Source: Antedon mediterranea (Eukaryota; Echinodermata; Crinoidea; Comatulida; Antedonidae). From it: a stretch of 64,000 nt of DNA. Below are positions 49,834 through 62,160 of the stretch, piece by piece. The stretch spans positions 7,680,201-7,744,200 of the forward strand of contig NC_092670.1 of the NCBI RefSeq assembly GCF_964355755.1, given 5' to 3'. Positions within the stretch are counted from its first letter, which is position 1. Each line of letters begins with the position of its first letter. The notes below the pieces were generated by a model. It was not told the origin of the DNA, did not search any database, and saw only the letters and a program-made list of their open reading frames with translations. Both the position numbers and the translations under genes were made by a program.

Positions 49834-50482
49834 AATAACTGGGTACCATTTGTGTTCAGAAAATTTGACATATGTATGGGTCATTCTGAAGTGCCACTTT
49901 GTTGGTTTCCGAAGTTGTTCTGTTAATACAGATTCTAAGCGCCTACAGAAATAATAGGCGCAGTAAAGTTAACAAGTACTTTGTTATACAACTGCCATAA
50001 ACGTTTATTTTTACCAAAACAAAATGTATCAACGAACGGTATGATAAATGTGTTTTTTATACGATACAAATAAATGAATCTTAACAAACGATATAAATTA
50101 TAATACATATTGTATTGATATCAGCCTAATAGGGCATTTAAATCCAGTAAAGTGTTTTTTTTATCGGAGCACATAACGATCACATTTTCAAGAACACAAC
50201 CACGGGATTACTTAACAAAAGAAAAATTAGGAATTGTTTTTTGAATTACTTTATATGTTTTTATAGTCATATACAAAAACAGTTTTGCTGTATTAATAAT
50301 TTCTATAAAAATAAATTAGAATTATGAAAACAACTGAAAACAAAAACTAAAAGCGTTAACTCGTTATCGAGGAGAATACTATAACTACGAAGTGTTTAGC
50401 CAGTCGTCCTTGGTTGGACAGAATACTATTGATCTAAAAAAAACACGCTTCATTGAAAATCACCGATTCTACACCGATTCTA

Positions 50483-50672
50483 AAGCTCTGTCTTATACTA
50501 TCAAACTAGTTTGACAAAAAAAAAATGCGATGTTCCCAAATAGGGTAGTGACATGCCCAAATAGGTAGTGACGTGCCCAAATAGGGTAGTGACATGCCCA
50601 AATAGGTTAGTGATATGCCCAAATATGGTATTGATATGACATCATCATGTCCATATATTGGCACATGCACCT
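50483..50672. mobile_element. MITE copy with internal tandem expansion
   Basis: Begins AAGCTCTGTCTTATACTATC like the 2058-2184 element. The internal GTGACATGCCCAAATAGG unit is repeated about five times before GATATGCCCAAATATGGTA. The right terminal repeat is missing. Confidence 0.75.
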
Positions 50673-51414
50673 TCCTAAAACTATGCACACATAAGCTATA
50701 TTCACATTTAAAAAGTCATAAAGAACCTTTTACTAATGTATATTACTGTCATTCCGACATAAACATGATTCAAACTTGTTTCAATAAGTTAAATTTTCAA
50801 CAGTCCCCCTAGAAATTATCAAAACGTCAACTTAAAACTTTTCTTTTCAATTAATAATTGTTAGGGCGCATTATATAACTTACATAGGCCTAGATAAGTA
50901 GGAAGTACTTTAAAAAAGTACGGTAGAGTGTAACAGAAAAAAAAAGAAAAATAAGAAAAATAAATCGATCATAATTAGGATGCATGATCAACAAAAATGT
51001 TTTGCCTTTACCTGGCCTTCAATTTTGTTGGTAGAAGATTCACAGATTTTACATTTGGCATCTTTAAAATAATATGTGTAATAAAAACGAGGATTATGTG
51101 ACATATTAGTTGAGAAATAAACATTACGTTTGAATTAATTTATAGTGCTTTATGATTATCAGATATTAAAAGTAGGAAATGAATAACGAAATTGATCTTG
51201 ATTCGTTAATGTACCATTGCTATTAGAAAATTAATTAAAATAGAACGAATATTAAGTGAATGGATACTCTTAAATATTAGTACTTAATAGGACGGATGAT
51301 TTCGTCGATCTTTGCGAACAGCTTTTTGATGAATCTTTCTGATGATGAGAGGTTGGTACCGGTACTCCTAATATATCTCATAATAATAATACGGTACGAT
51401 GCAATCCAAGTTAA
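50673..51414. other. no gene recognised
   Basis: AT-rich intergenic sequence without supported features. Confidence 0.35.
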
Positions 51415-51715
51415 AAGGGATCCATTCCAGGTGTAAATAGATCTTTTCCGAGTGTTGATGGATTCTTTACGAGTGTAGGGATCCTCTCCGTGTGTATAAT
51501 GAATGCTCTCCGAGTGTTACGGATCATCTCCGGGTATTATAGATCTTATCCAGGTTTCTCCTCTTTTATAGGGATCCTCTTTGGGTGTATGTGATCTTCT
51601 CCAGGCGTATAGGGATCTTCTCCGGGGGCGTACAGGGATCTTCTCCGATTGCATAATATGGATCTTCTCCGGGTGTGTAGATATCCTCTCCGGATGTATA
51701 GAATCCAGTCGATTT
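51415..51715. repeat. degenerate ~27-bp tandem array
   Basis: About eleven diverged copies of a GGATCTTCTCCGGGTGTATA-like unit, with spacing varying from about 24 to 32 bases. Confidence 0.85.
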
Positions 51716-53600
51716 AAATCGTGATATATTCTTCCCATCCAATGACAAAACATTCATTGTTTGTTTTTGATTACACCTGTAGGCCTACTTGTCGATTAGT
51801 TGATTAGTACCATATATTAACTTAATCGTTTAAAAAAAAGAAAAATACGAATGCCAGGTGATACGAAATCATCTGTATGTGGGTTATAAATATTTAACCC
51901 GTAAATTCATACCTTGTAAACCTATCCAAAACATTATTTAGATCTTATTTTTCCTTTTACTTGTATTTCGATTTATAATGTACCGTATAACAATAACATG
52001 ACAATGAGGGTAATAAGAAAATATTTTGTATAGAGCAGCGTATATTTAATGTACTATTTAAAAAGTAGATATTTTAATTAAGGAACGTGCGTGATCATAA
52101 CGATCATTTACCGTTTATTGTAGAAAAGGCGATATGTGTTTGCCGATCACCAATGTTGTGCTATTTTTACTTTTTAATCTAGAACCATCTATACAGATAT
52201 AAAAACAAGTCATTATATTTGGATTTTATTCGTTAATGAGCGAAAATTTAAACTATATGTTTAGGAAATGAGTGATGGAAATGAACTAACCTCAGTGACA
52301 TCACATTTTTAACAACTCCTTATCATTTCAATATAAACCATTAGCCTAAAAATAGCGATCATTATCAAGAAAAACTCATCCGTAATATCTTTAATGACAG
52401 CAATGATGTTTATATATTTTACTAATCATACAAAAACTTTTATATAGTACAAATAATGAATGTTTGTGAGTTCAATGCGGTGAATATTGTAATGAGTTGA
52501 AAGATTATATTCAACAAGACGAAGTAAAGTTGAATAGGAAAAACACGCTTCCAAACTACTCCTCCATTCAACGAATACAAATATTCAATTTGGGAGTTTC
52601 CCACGCAACGCGTAAACCTTAACTTTAACGTTATATTTCGGATGCAAGCCGAGCCGAGAAGTGTCAATTTTTTGTTTCTTGATAATTTTGTTTACAGTGG
52701 GCAGCAGAAAATATGAAATGTTGATAGAAAACCCATATTTATTTTGGTTCCCACTAAGACGCAACGCGGTAAAGTAAGTGAAATTCAAAAAGAAAAGACC
52801 AATCACAAATGATGAATTATATAAACTGTCGCTTGCTATTGGTCATTGCGTTGCGTTCTACTAAAAACCTACATCTGAGCACCTGTCTTACGTCATACAT
52901 TAATACTTTACCATAGCATGGGGCGCAATCGTCGCCAATACTTGTCAGAAAAAGTGATCGTGTGTGAAGTGTTGCCCATTAACCGACAAATACTGCTGTT
53001 AAACTAACTTGCTGTAATTGAGTGTGACTAGGATAGCAGTGATAGTAGTCACAAATTATAGTTAAATATAATTTGAAATACTAGGTATAGTATCATCTAG
53101 CCATGACATGAAGATATAGTTCAAATAAAATGATTTTAATGAGAAAACGCAATGTCATACGATTTAACTATACTATATGTCACAATAGCGTCATTCATCT
53201 TATTTATATTATCATTAACGTAACGTAAATTAAATTTACTATTTTGACAATATTGTTGTCCCTCAAGAAAAAAAGTTGTGATTCTACTTATAGACCTTAT
53301 ACATATAAAACTTATTTTAAATAGTAAGGCAAATAGGGGATTTATTATATTTTAGTGTACAAATATGAATAAGCAGTAACATATACATATTCAACTACTT
53401 ACTGTATATTAATAGGCAATGTGTTTTTTACCTAGGTCTAGATTCCTGTTGACTTTTTTCAGTCTAAATGAATGATTAGAAACTGTTATTATAGTTTTAA
53501 TTCGCTAGATGCCGCCAGAAATAGATTGTGTAACCCTTTTTAGGCTAAAATGTGTATATTATGTTTCGATTCCTATCACAAATGCTCCAACAAAACATGA
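51716..53600. other. intergenic with repeat fragments
   Basis: Holds a degraded hairpin-MITE-like piece (52440-52580, ACAAATAATGAATGTTTGTG start) and a MITE copy (52744-52869). Otherwise no gene. Confidence 0.4.
52744..52869. mobile_element. MITE of the GCTTGGTTCCCACTAG family, shortened copy 5
   Basis: TTGGTTCCCACTAAGACGCA at the left, TTGGTCATTGCGTTGCGTTC near the right; shorter than copies 1-4. Confidence 0.65.
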
Positions 53601-53606
53601 TTTATT
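53601..53606 (-). promoter_or_regulatory. GPCR polyadenylation signal
   Basis: AATAAA on the minus strand 56 bases past the TGA at 53662-53664. Confidence 0.65.
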
Positions 53607-53661
53607 GTGGCGATATAAAAATGTAGGCCTATAGTTTGTCGCCTGGGCGTCATGAGAAAAA

Positions 53662-54660
53662 TCACACCGCGTCGTTAGTCGAGTCTTCTTCGCCCTCTAC
53701 ACCCCGTCGGCAATTTGCAGCCGTGCGTTTAATTTGACGATTACTTAACATCACCACTATCGGATTTACGAATGCCAAACTGTACGCAAGAAGTGTGGCA
53801 ACGTGTCGATAATTTGAAAGCAGTAATGACGTCGATATGACTTTGAGATTGAGCAACAAGAAGAAAAGCTGATCTTGACCCCAAAAAAACACAAATAGTA
53901 ATGACAATATAAAGAAACTAATTATATCATTTGATATTGACGAACATCTGTCAAATCGTGGGTATTGCTGTGATAGAATGACATCAATAGCATACGTATT
54001 GCTTCTTTTAATTTTATAGCGAATATGACAGTACACCATCACGTGGAAGAAAGTTGGTACGGCGTATAAAATGACAAAGATGAAAATACTAAATGCCTGA
54101 AATTGGTTAATCGTCACCCACTTAACAGTACATTCGTCATTTTCAGTTGCTGAAACTACTAATATTCCGGAAAAGTTTATGAAAATTGCTATTATCCATA
54201 TACACAAAGTAACGAGTCTACTGAGATTGTGATTTCTTTCGATGTGTTTTCGATGACACCTTGGATGTACCACGTGCACATAACGATCTAGAGTTATGAA
54301 AAGCTGTGAAAGTATTCCGGCGATGTTACCAATCCAAAACAACATCGGATAAAACACAAGTAAACAGTAGATGGAGCCCATAGTATCATCCGGTACGTCA
54401 CTCACTGCAGGAAATGGAATGATACCGACAGACGAGACCAAGTTAGAAAATGTCAAACTTTCTAGGAGACAATATACAGATGTCGGAACTCCGTCTGTCA
54501 CGCGACGTCTCAGGAACAAGACCAGTAAAAGGAGGTTGAATGTGATACCACAGACTGCCAGGCATATCCTAAAGAGGACTACTAAATCTGGTTCGCTGTA
54601 TTTTTTTCCCGAGTTTAGAAATACCTCCTCATTGTACCTGTCATCAATCAAGTGCTCCAT
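53662..54660 (-). CDS. orphan rhodopsin-class G-protein-coupled receptor (332 aa)
   Basis: Intronless 332-residue seven-transmembrane receptor, plasma membrane, ligand unknown. The ATG at 54660 gives a 25-residue extracellular N-terminus. Approximate helices: 26-51, 60-85, 95-125, 146-170, 186-211, 245-272 and 283-308. Class A landmarks: Asn42 in TM1, Cys99 at the top of TM3 paired with Cys177 in loop 2, LDRYVHVVHP (DRY 125-127), Pro202 in TM5, Trp260 in TM6 and NP at 299-300 in TM7. Departures from consensus: the TM2 acidic residue of LAxAD is replaced (FSNLVSS), TM6 reads FFWGQDQ without the CWxP proline, and NPxxY is NPIVV. These changes suggest a rapidly evolving, lineage-expanded receptor like those reported for echinoderms. 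The tail is short and acidic (EGEEDSTNDAV). A poly(A) signal lies just downstream. Confidence 0.9.
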   Translation of the reverse strand: MEHLIDDRYNEEVFLNSGKKYSEPDLVVLFRICLAVCGITFNLLLLVLFLRRRVTDGVPTSVYCLLESLTFSNLVSSVGIIPFPAVSDVPDDTMGSIYCLLVFYPMLFWIGNIAGILSQLFITLDRYVHVVHPRCHRKHIERNHNLSRLVTLCIWIIAIFINFSGILVVSATENDECTVKWVTINQFQAFSIFIFVILYAVPTFFHVMVYCHIRYKIKRSNTYAIDVILSQQYPRFDRCSSISNDIISFFILSLLFVFFWGQDQLFFLLLNLKVISTSLLLSNYRHVATLLAYSLAFVNPIVVMLSNRQIKRTAANCRRGVEGEEDSTNDAV

Positions 54661-55239
54661 TGATAATCTTCAAAGAGAGATTAAGGAGAATCGATCAAAT
54701 GTCTTTAAAGAGTGTTCTACTCAAACACCTTGCGTACATACTAAGTGCATATACATCCTTTATGGTAGACCTTTCTGCTTTCGTACAACAAGATTCCGAA
54801 ACATGATGTAGTATCATAAATATTTATTGAACTGTTTTATTGCACGCGAACTTGCCTTTAAAATTAGTAAAGTTATTGTTATACACAGAAACTATGCTAA
54901 TATCCCTACCAGCAATTTATCAACCGTACTTATAATGTGAATAACAAAAGGATGTTATACTACAATATGATAATTTACTCCAATAACATATTTATTAAGA
55001 AAATACCAATATAGTTTAATGTATTTCTGTATTTTTTACCGTTAAACAAATATCGCTAAAGTTGATTTGAGGCGCTTTTGAGGGGGTTCGCCCACCTTTA
55101 AAAATATATCTTTAAAATCATTATGTATTATGCCTATGTATTGATAACACAGTATTATCCACACAGGGTACGATAGTTTAATGAATAACATAATGAACAC
55201 ACATTAAACTCTTGATTTTTGTAATGGTACTATTTAGTT
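54661..55239. other. GPCR upstream sequence, no feature
   Basis: Should include the GPCR 5' UTR and promoter; no motif stands out. Confidence 0.35.
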
Positions 55240-55635
55240 TAGTTTTTGAAATTTTAAACAATACCCAAGAACACGTACATTCTTTTGCACAGCTCTCGGA
55301 GCTCCGTCCTTTTTGGAATGCTCTTCCACAATCAATCAAGAAGAATGCCAACTCTATTGACATCTTCAAACAGTTGCTGAAAACCCATCCCTTTCGCATA
55401 ACATATGGATTACATGATTTCTACCTGGCTCAAGCCTTTAGTACTTTAGGGAATGTATTATGGTTAGGCGCTATACAAAAAACAATTATGATCATTGTTG
55501 TTGTATTTAATGTAGCAAACTAGTACTGTAAAAACAATATGCTGAAAGTAGGCTGAATTTTATTTTCATTGTATGCTATGAACATTATTCAAAATTACTT
55601 TATAATTTCGCTATGAATTGTTTTTTAATGACCAG

Positions 55636-55668
<33 letters not shown>

Positions 55669-55672
55669 GAAC
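55240..55672 (+). mobile_element. 5'-truncated LINE 3' end with (TCAA)n tail
   Basis: Plus-strand frame carrying FWNALPQSIKKNANSIDIFK and QLLKTHPF, the usual C-terminus of CR1/L2-type LINE reverse transcriptases (WNSLP..I......FK..LKT..F). About 230 bp further on it ends in a (TCAA)n run at 55632-55668, consistent with a LINE 3' tail. Confidence 0.7.
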
Positions 55673-57335
55673 ACATTTATTTTCAATCATTCTTATGAGA
55701 AAATGATTTTTCTTTCATTCTTAATCATAAATTTATTTATTTTTTATATTTTTTTGCACTTCGCGGAAGCATCCCCGCTTTAATTTTTTTTTAAATATTC
55801 ATCGTTCTCTCTTAAATAGTTCTTATACATGTCCTTATATGTCATAACGTGTGTTAATCATAAATAAAAAATTATAGGATAAATGTTACCTCATCACTTG
55901 TTTTTATTCCCATCTGTTTCTATTTTTTTTCATTTCTAAACATTCTATTTTTTTTTTCTTAAAACATATTTCTATATAGTTCTATTAATTACATAAAATA
56001 AGATTACCTTACACAATTTATAATAAGAAATATTACAAAAAACACACAGATAAGAGCAAATTGTTATCGAACCAAACTCATTTGGTATAACGGTACAGGC
56101 TACTAGTCTATCTGCAATTAAAACTGAACTCCATTATACCTATCTTTCATTGTACGACTTATCGGATTTAGTATTATTAATGCAACAGATTAAACAATGT
56201 CATCCGAACCATTCAATTTTCTATCATTTCACAGACCTAGTCATATAATGCCCATATGAACCTAGACTAAATTAGGACAATACCATTACCCATGTACTTA
56301 GATATATAAAAATGTCGTGTTTAGAACATTTTTTACGGGTGAATCAATGGATCGGTGTTTCGAGTGTGGATTAAATCAGATTATCAAATTCAGTCGCTAA
56401 TTCGGATTATAAATCACTGCGCTGTTGAGAGATTAGACAGATTAGTAATGCATATTGATAGAATAATGAAAAATAATAATTACTGATTAAAAGGAGTGTA
56501 ATTAAAGATTACTCTCGTTTGCTATACAATTGCACAACGTAGTTTAATGTTTATGAGTTCAATAATGAGATTGTATTTCTGAGTTGAAAGATTGACTGTT
56601 CTTTTTACCTAGCTACGCCTTGTTAATAAAACAGTCAGGCTTTCAACAAATGACAATATTCTCCATATTAAAAGTACAAAGCACTCATTATTTTTTAACA
56701 TTTTAAAAGTTGTTTTTATATTCGTGCTTTCACTGAGGATTTTAAGGGTTCTTCTTCTTCTTTTTCTTCTTCTTCTTCTTCTCCTTTCACTTGCCTTATA
56801 TAGTTACCATAATCTTCCGACCTAATATTTGTTCTCATTACATGATTTTGTTATTTTTCCACAGATTTAAAAATTAGTGTTTTAGTTAAAGAATCAAGAA
56901 TCAAGAAGAATCATTATTTGCACCACCCTGTGGTAACTGCAGTTTTTGATAAAATGATTATAAGATAATGTCTTGGTGAACGATATTTTTAGTTTTTTGG
57001 TGTTTTTTTTGGGTGAAATGTGACTATCTTTATTTACAAAGAATCTACATCGAAATTAACCATGCCATAGTCTTTGGCCAGTTTACTTCACAACCCTTTC
57101 CAGACAATGCTATTGTTTTTAGCTTATCTTCTTCACACCTCTCCTAACAATGTTCTTCTATAGTTAGTTTCAATCACTCCCATCTTGCTATTGTTTTAGC
57201 TTTCAAACATAGACATCCAATTTCTTCAGTTTCCTGGACTGCATTTCTCACTTCTGAGGACGATCGAAGTATATTGATCGAAGCATCGAGAAACTCAACA
57301 GTTCTTTTCAGAACATGTATATACGTCATGTACCG

Positions 57336-57342
<7 letters not shown>
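55673..57342. other. no gene recognised
   Basis: AT-rich. A degraded hairpin at 56535-56700 resembles the 11634 MITE hairpin (TTTATGAGTTCAAT, GTTGAAAGATTG). A (TTC)n stretch lies near 56750-56785. ATCAAGAATCAAGAAGAATC near 56892 looks like a retroelement tail. Confidence 0.4.
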
Positions 57343-57378
<36 letters not shown>

Positions 57379-57380
57379 AA
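57343..57380. repeat. (TA)n microsatellite
   Basis: Nearly pure TA run with one interruption, immediately before the first tRNA-bearing repeat unit. Confidence 0.95.
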
Positions 57381-57490
57381 TCATACTGTAAATTATAGAA
57401 ACAGTGCTCATATTCGGAACATGATCTCATAATCGCGTCGAACATAGCTCATTGGCGAAAGTTCCATATTTTTTAGTTGTATGAAAAAAT

Positions 57491-57561
57491 GTCTCTGGCT
57501 GGATTCGAACCTGCAACCTCTCGCTTACAGGGCGAGTATCATACCACTAGACCACAGAGCC
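57491..57561 (-). tRNA. tRNA-Thr(UGU)-like, copy 1
   Basis: Starts GGCTCTGTGGTCTAGTGG. The anticodon arm CTCGC/GCGAG is perfect, with loop CCTGTAA and anticodon UGU. The T loop is TTCGAAT. The acceptor pairs with CAGAGAC except position 2 (G-A), and the T stem has one A-A mismatch. A run of six T follows directly, a good pol III terminator. No intron. The mismatches leave open that it is a pseudogene. Confidence 0.65.
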
Positions 57562-57858
57562 ATGTATGGTATTATCACAGATTTTCACCCACCAGATACA
57601 TTCTCTCATACAACAAACGCCCTCACAATCAGTGGAGGCTTAACAAGTCAGAATAAATTCCAACTTTAATTCGCAACGGTTTTTTAAAATAATATTGTGT
57701 ATATGTAAATCAATGATGTTGCGTAGCACTGTGTAAATTATATATAAATCATACTGTAAATTATAGAAACAGTGCTCATATTCGGAACATGATCTCATAA
57801 TCGCGTCGAGCATAGCTCATTGGCGAAAGTTCCATATTTTTTAGTTGTATGAAAAAAT

Positions 57859-57929
57859 GTCTCTGGCTGGATTCGAACCTGCAACCTCTCGCTTACAGGG
57901 CGAGTATCATACCACTAGACCACAGAGCC
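57859..57929 (-). tRNA. tRNA-Thr(UGU)-like, copy 2
   Basis: Same sequence as copy 1 at a 368-bp offset, including both stem mismatches and the T-run terminator. Confidence 0.65.
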
Positions 57930-58207
57930 ATGTATGGTATTATCACAGATTTTCACCCACCAGATACATTCTCTCATACAACAAACGCCCTCACAATCAG
58001 TGGAGGCTTAACAAGTCAGAATAAATTCCAACTTTAATTCGCAACGGTTTTTTTAAATAATATTGTGTATATGTAAATCAATGATGTTGCGTAGCACTGT
58101 GTAAATTATATATAAATCATACTGTAAATTATAGAAACAGTGCTCATATTCGGAACATGATCTCATAATCGCGTCGAGCATAGCTCATTGGCGAAAGTTC
58201 CATACAT

Positions 58208-58257
58208 GGCTCTGTGGTCTAGTGGTATGATACTCGCCCTGTAAGCGAGAGGTTGCA
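58208..58257 (+). pseudogene. truncated inverted tRNA-Thr copy
   Basis: Opposite orientation to copies 1 and 2. Contains the acceptor 5' strand, D arm and anticodon arm, then breaks off at the start of the T arm (GGTTGCA followed by unrelated ACGTATT). Box B is absent. Confidence 0.9.
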
Positions 58258-60902
58258 ACGTATTATTTATTCCGCCATGCAAACCTTCAAACACTATAAT
58301 TTAAAGACAATAACATACACGTCATGCAATTGTTACAAATATAACATTTTTAAATAAAGCAATGGGTTTTTTTTAACCATAACAAATATGTTCATTCAGA
58401 GATTTCATTTTTAAAAAGGACATGTTGGCTGTATCTCCCGGGAAATCGCTTTACATTATGACGTTAATTGGACATCGTTTTCAATTACATTTTAATGATT
58501 TTTAGGTGATTATCATTTAACTTTGTTTTCCATCTTAAATTAGATGGTTCTACTTACTAAAGTTGTAATAGTTATCTAAATTTAAACCCCATTTTAAATT
58601 AAAACGTTATCATACTCTAACTCGTTTTCATACATTCGTGACCGTTGCATTTATTGCATTTGTCCACCTATCTCTAATATAATAATTTAGTAATCTAAGA
58701 AACTCGTATTATCTTTAGGTTTTTTCGTATACGCCCTAAATGTCGACGTCATCGACATACAATGTGTATTTTGTTTTGATTAATACAGTGTCGGATATCG
58801 TACTGCTGTATGATGCAATATAAATACGAATCTTGATACTATCATATATTTGTTTAATATAATACAAAAGGTATTCAGTTTTATAATAACGCAGACACGC
58901 ACCACCTGTTGCGTTGGGTAATCAAACAATACTAGTTTATTTTAATCAGCTATGAAAATATCATTCATACTCACGAAAGTAAAAATCAACACCAAATAAA
59001 AATATGTAAATCCTAAATTAGTCTGGTATTATTCGATTATTTCCAAAAGTGTGTGGTGACAGCATTACCCACAATTCAGTTAGAAAACCTATTATTGTAG
59101 CTCATGTAGAGAGAACCTTTTAGCACTTCAAGTGGCTGGTGGGAAGTATGGAATAACCTTCCTATATAATTGCAAGAAGCGACTTCTTACAATACGCTTA
59201 AATATAAGTACAAAACACAACACAAATGATGTATTTAAATAGAAACTTTAACTTGAGAACCTGTGTAACTTGCGATGTATTGTATTATTATTAATTATCT
59301 ATCTGTATTAAAAATGTAATTGTACTTGTATGTCTTTCTATAACATAAAACAAAACAAAACATTTTTGTAACTTTTGTAACTCATGACTATTCATTATTA
59401 TGCATGTATTTCTTTAATCATGGACCATTTTTAAGAAAATTATTTTTAATGAAAATGACATCCATGTAAAATAAGTTTATAAATAAATAAATAACGTGTA
59501 TTAAAAGTACTAGGCCTAATAGACCATAGAGGTTTGAAACTGACTTGCGATAGTCAGTTAGATAATTATTATCTCGTTACAACTATACAGAATCGGGTGC
59601 AAAATACCAAATGCAATGATTAGATAATATCTATTTGGATAAGTTTTGTTGTCAGGGAAGTCCATTTTCAGGTGGTTTCTGTACAATAATAGTTAAGTTA
59701 ATTTAAAAAAAAATTGCTATGATCAGCAACATCATATTTAGAAGGTTCCGGCCCAGTGTTAATAATCACAATAAAAGTATCGAAAACATTTCGAAACAAT
59801 TGTAAAATACGAGATTTTTAATTATCAGGCACCCAGGCGTCTATTTCAAAGTCCGCTGACAAAATTTCTGACAGAAACACAAATTTTCAATTCCCTTAAA
59901 TTAATCTTCCGTGGCTAAAAGGTTAGTAAGTGCTACATCAATAATTTAAATTTTTAGATGACACGATAACATTAAACATCTTTAATATGGAATAACCGGA
60001 CAAACAACACGCGATTAAAAAAACATCAATGTTTGTTATTATCCATATCAATATAAAAATTCGATGCAATTAAAAAACAATTTCCTATATCGTAATACTG
60101 CAGATGGAAGTTTGTTTACGTAACTGAACACTCATAAAAAAAATGAACTCTAAACTACATTTTCTTGAAAGGTTAGGTTATTAAACTTTATTTAATATAG
60201 GAGATTATATAAATTTGTTTGTCTTCTTTGTATACAACGTCTGTGCATCGTACCCACAGTGGTAAAACTTAGGTTAAGTTTAATGTGTATTATCTCCGTA
60301 CAGCAGAAAGTTAAAAATCAACACACTGAAAGGTAGAACAATAGATAGCCATTGCCAAAAATAACAATTGTCTTTTTTAATGATATAAAGACAAATTATA
60401 CCTCCAGTAATGCCATGACAACAGGTAAATAAAGTGATTATCATGTATCGTACTGTATGTTTGTTGATTATAGTTATATACATTATGGTTAATGGATGGG
60501 ATTTTATCTTGTGTTTTTATTAGCTTTTTTCCGTTGCTGCTGTAACTTTTTTTTGTGAGACGAGCATCACGATTTTCGGTGGACGAATAGGCCTACAGTT
60601 ACCTTATCTTATCTTAACGCATATTATCCTATTATAGTTTGCAACTCCTCGGGTCGATAAGTCGTTGTGTGGAGCGTATCTAGACATAGTGTTCTGTCGA
60701 CTTCTTGTGCCTACATGTTGTTTATTTCTGACAAGCATGATGGTGAATGTATAAAGACATGACTTTTTAGGGTAGAAACAAAATACACTACAGGAGCAGA
60801 CAAACAAAATGATATCAGTTCATCGCTAGGTTTGGAAGCCATTTTTTTTGCAAACATGTTTAAACGTCTTTAGGCCAGGCCTAACTTAATTGTTGATAGA
60901 AA
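58258..60902. other. no gene recognised
   Basis: AT-rich, with only short open frames. No RNA gene, exon or element end that I can support. Confidence 0.4.
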
Positions 60903-61015
60903 GTTTTTTCCACTTGTGGACGCAACAAAAAACGTAGGCACAACGTTAGGGAGTGAGTTGACCAATCACAAGTGACAGTTCAGATGATCCATCCCGTCGT
61001 GATTGGGAACCAAGA
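60903..61015. mobile_element. degenerate MITE of the GCTTGGTTCCCACTAG family, copy 6
   Basis: CACTTGTGGACGCAAC at the left, GACCAATCACAAGTGACAG inside and GATTGGGAACCAAG at the right. Confidence 0.55.
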
Positions 61016-61294
61016 TTTACCATTAATTTGTGCACTAAAATGTATGTTTAGAGATAAAAATAAATTACATAATATTTAACAAGTAACAAACTTCACTAAG
61101 ATTAATTTTTCAAGAAATTAGATTTTCTCAGAATGTGTCCTTAGAGTACCACATTCAGGTAATCAATAATACTTCTTATAATTGGTTATTTAATGAATTA
61201 ACACATAAAATCGAAAGAAGAAGGAAGACTATTTGATCTTAATTACACTCGCGTGTAAGATTTCTCCAGACATTGTGTCTGTCTTTAATGAATA
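61016..61294. other. no gene recognised
   Basis: Short AT-rich spacer, nothing seen. Confidence 0.3.
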
Positions 61295-61360
61295 AATGCA
61301 TGTTCAATTCAATTCAATTCAATTTCTTTATTGCTGCAAATGCCACCAAGGGCTAATATC
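61295..61360 (-). mobile_element. SINE/LINE 3' tail fragment
   Basis: TTCAATTCAATTCAATTCAA next to TTTATTGCTGCAAATGCC, the same simple tail as the SINE at 1041-1322, here without a visible tRNA head. Confidence 0.45.
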
Positions 61361-61867
61361 CGCTTAAACATACTACATCATACAAACATATACATATTTA
61401 CATTTAAAATTTAAACACATAAAAGATATAGTGATTACTACTGTTGTAGTTATTATTGTAATTATTGTAATTATTGTTATTATGATTATATTTCTAGGAA
61501 TTTCAATTTTGATCGACTTGGGTTGTTGACACGGAAGTACTCTTCAAACAAAATATGAAAGGTCAATGTATTGGGTTTTATTTAATAGCTTTAAACTTTA
61601 TGGTAACATACTCGTAGAAAAAATGTCGTTGTATGTGTATTAATTGTTTATTGTTTAAAAAATAAACACCATTAATTACTAGTTTGAAGTATCATAATGT
61701 ATCAAGCTGAATATAAAATTAACAAATTGTTCCAATTTTAGACGCCGAGAAGAACAGTTATAAAACTAGACGGCGGGCACTCTATACAGATAGATTTTCG
61801 CGTGATCGGAACATATAGTACCGTTTATTATCATGACAAATATCAATTTTCCGTTCAGAGAACGAAA

Positions 61868-62160
61868 GCTTATGTTTCCACTAAGCGAATTTGTTCGCGC
61901 GAATTCAACGTTTCGCAGAGAAAAAAAATCGCGCTACCCTTATGTTCATCGAGTTTCGCCGAGCTTTTCGAGTCGCATGAGTGCTCAAGAATATTTTCTG
62001 AGATCTGATTGGTTGCGAAATTTTTGTTTCGAAAAAAGTAGAAACATGACGAACTACTGTACCAGAATTTGTCACAGAGAGGGATTTGGAAAAATTCGAA
62101 ACATGAATACTCATGCGTATAAGCTGACGCTTCCGATTCGCGCGAACAAAGTCGCTTAAT
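61868..62160. mobile_element. MITE with AAGCGAATTTGTTCGCGCGA ends
   Basis: AAGCGAATTTGTTCGCGCGA on the left and TTCGCGCGAACAAAGTCGCTTA on the right form terminal inverted repeats of about 24 bp. The TTCG/CGAA-rich interior shows open frames on both strands that I treat as by-products. Confidence 0.7.

Larger units (their letters stand above)
57370..58257. repeat. 368-bp tandem duplication carrying a tRNA gene, plus a partial inverted third unit
   Basis: Units begin near 57372, 57740 and 58108 (TATATAAATCATACTGTAAA). Units 1 and 2 are almost identical, including the tRNA. Unit 3 matches up to AAAGTTCCATA, then switches to the reverse complement of the tRNA end of the unit and stops after GAGGTTGCA. 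Confidence 0.95.

Noticed and set aside
54371-54811. 146-codon plus-strand frame
   Set aside because: Antisense to the GPCR N-terminal half.
57481-58037. Two identical 62-codon open frames
   Set aside because: They are translations across the antisense of the duplicated tRNA genes.
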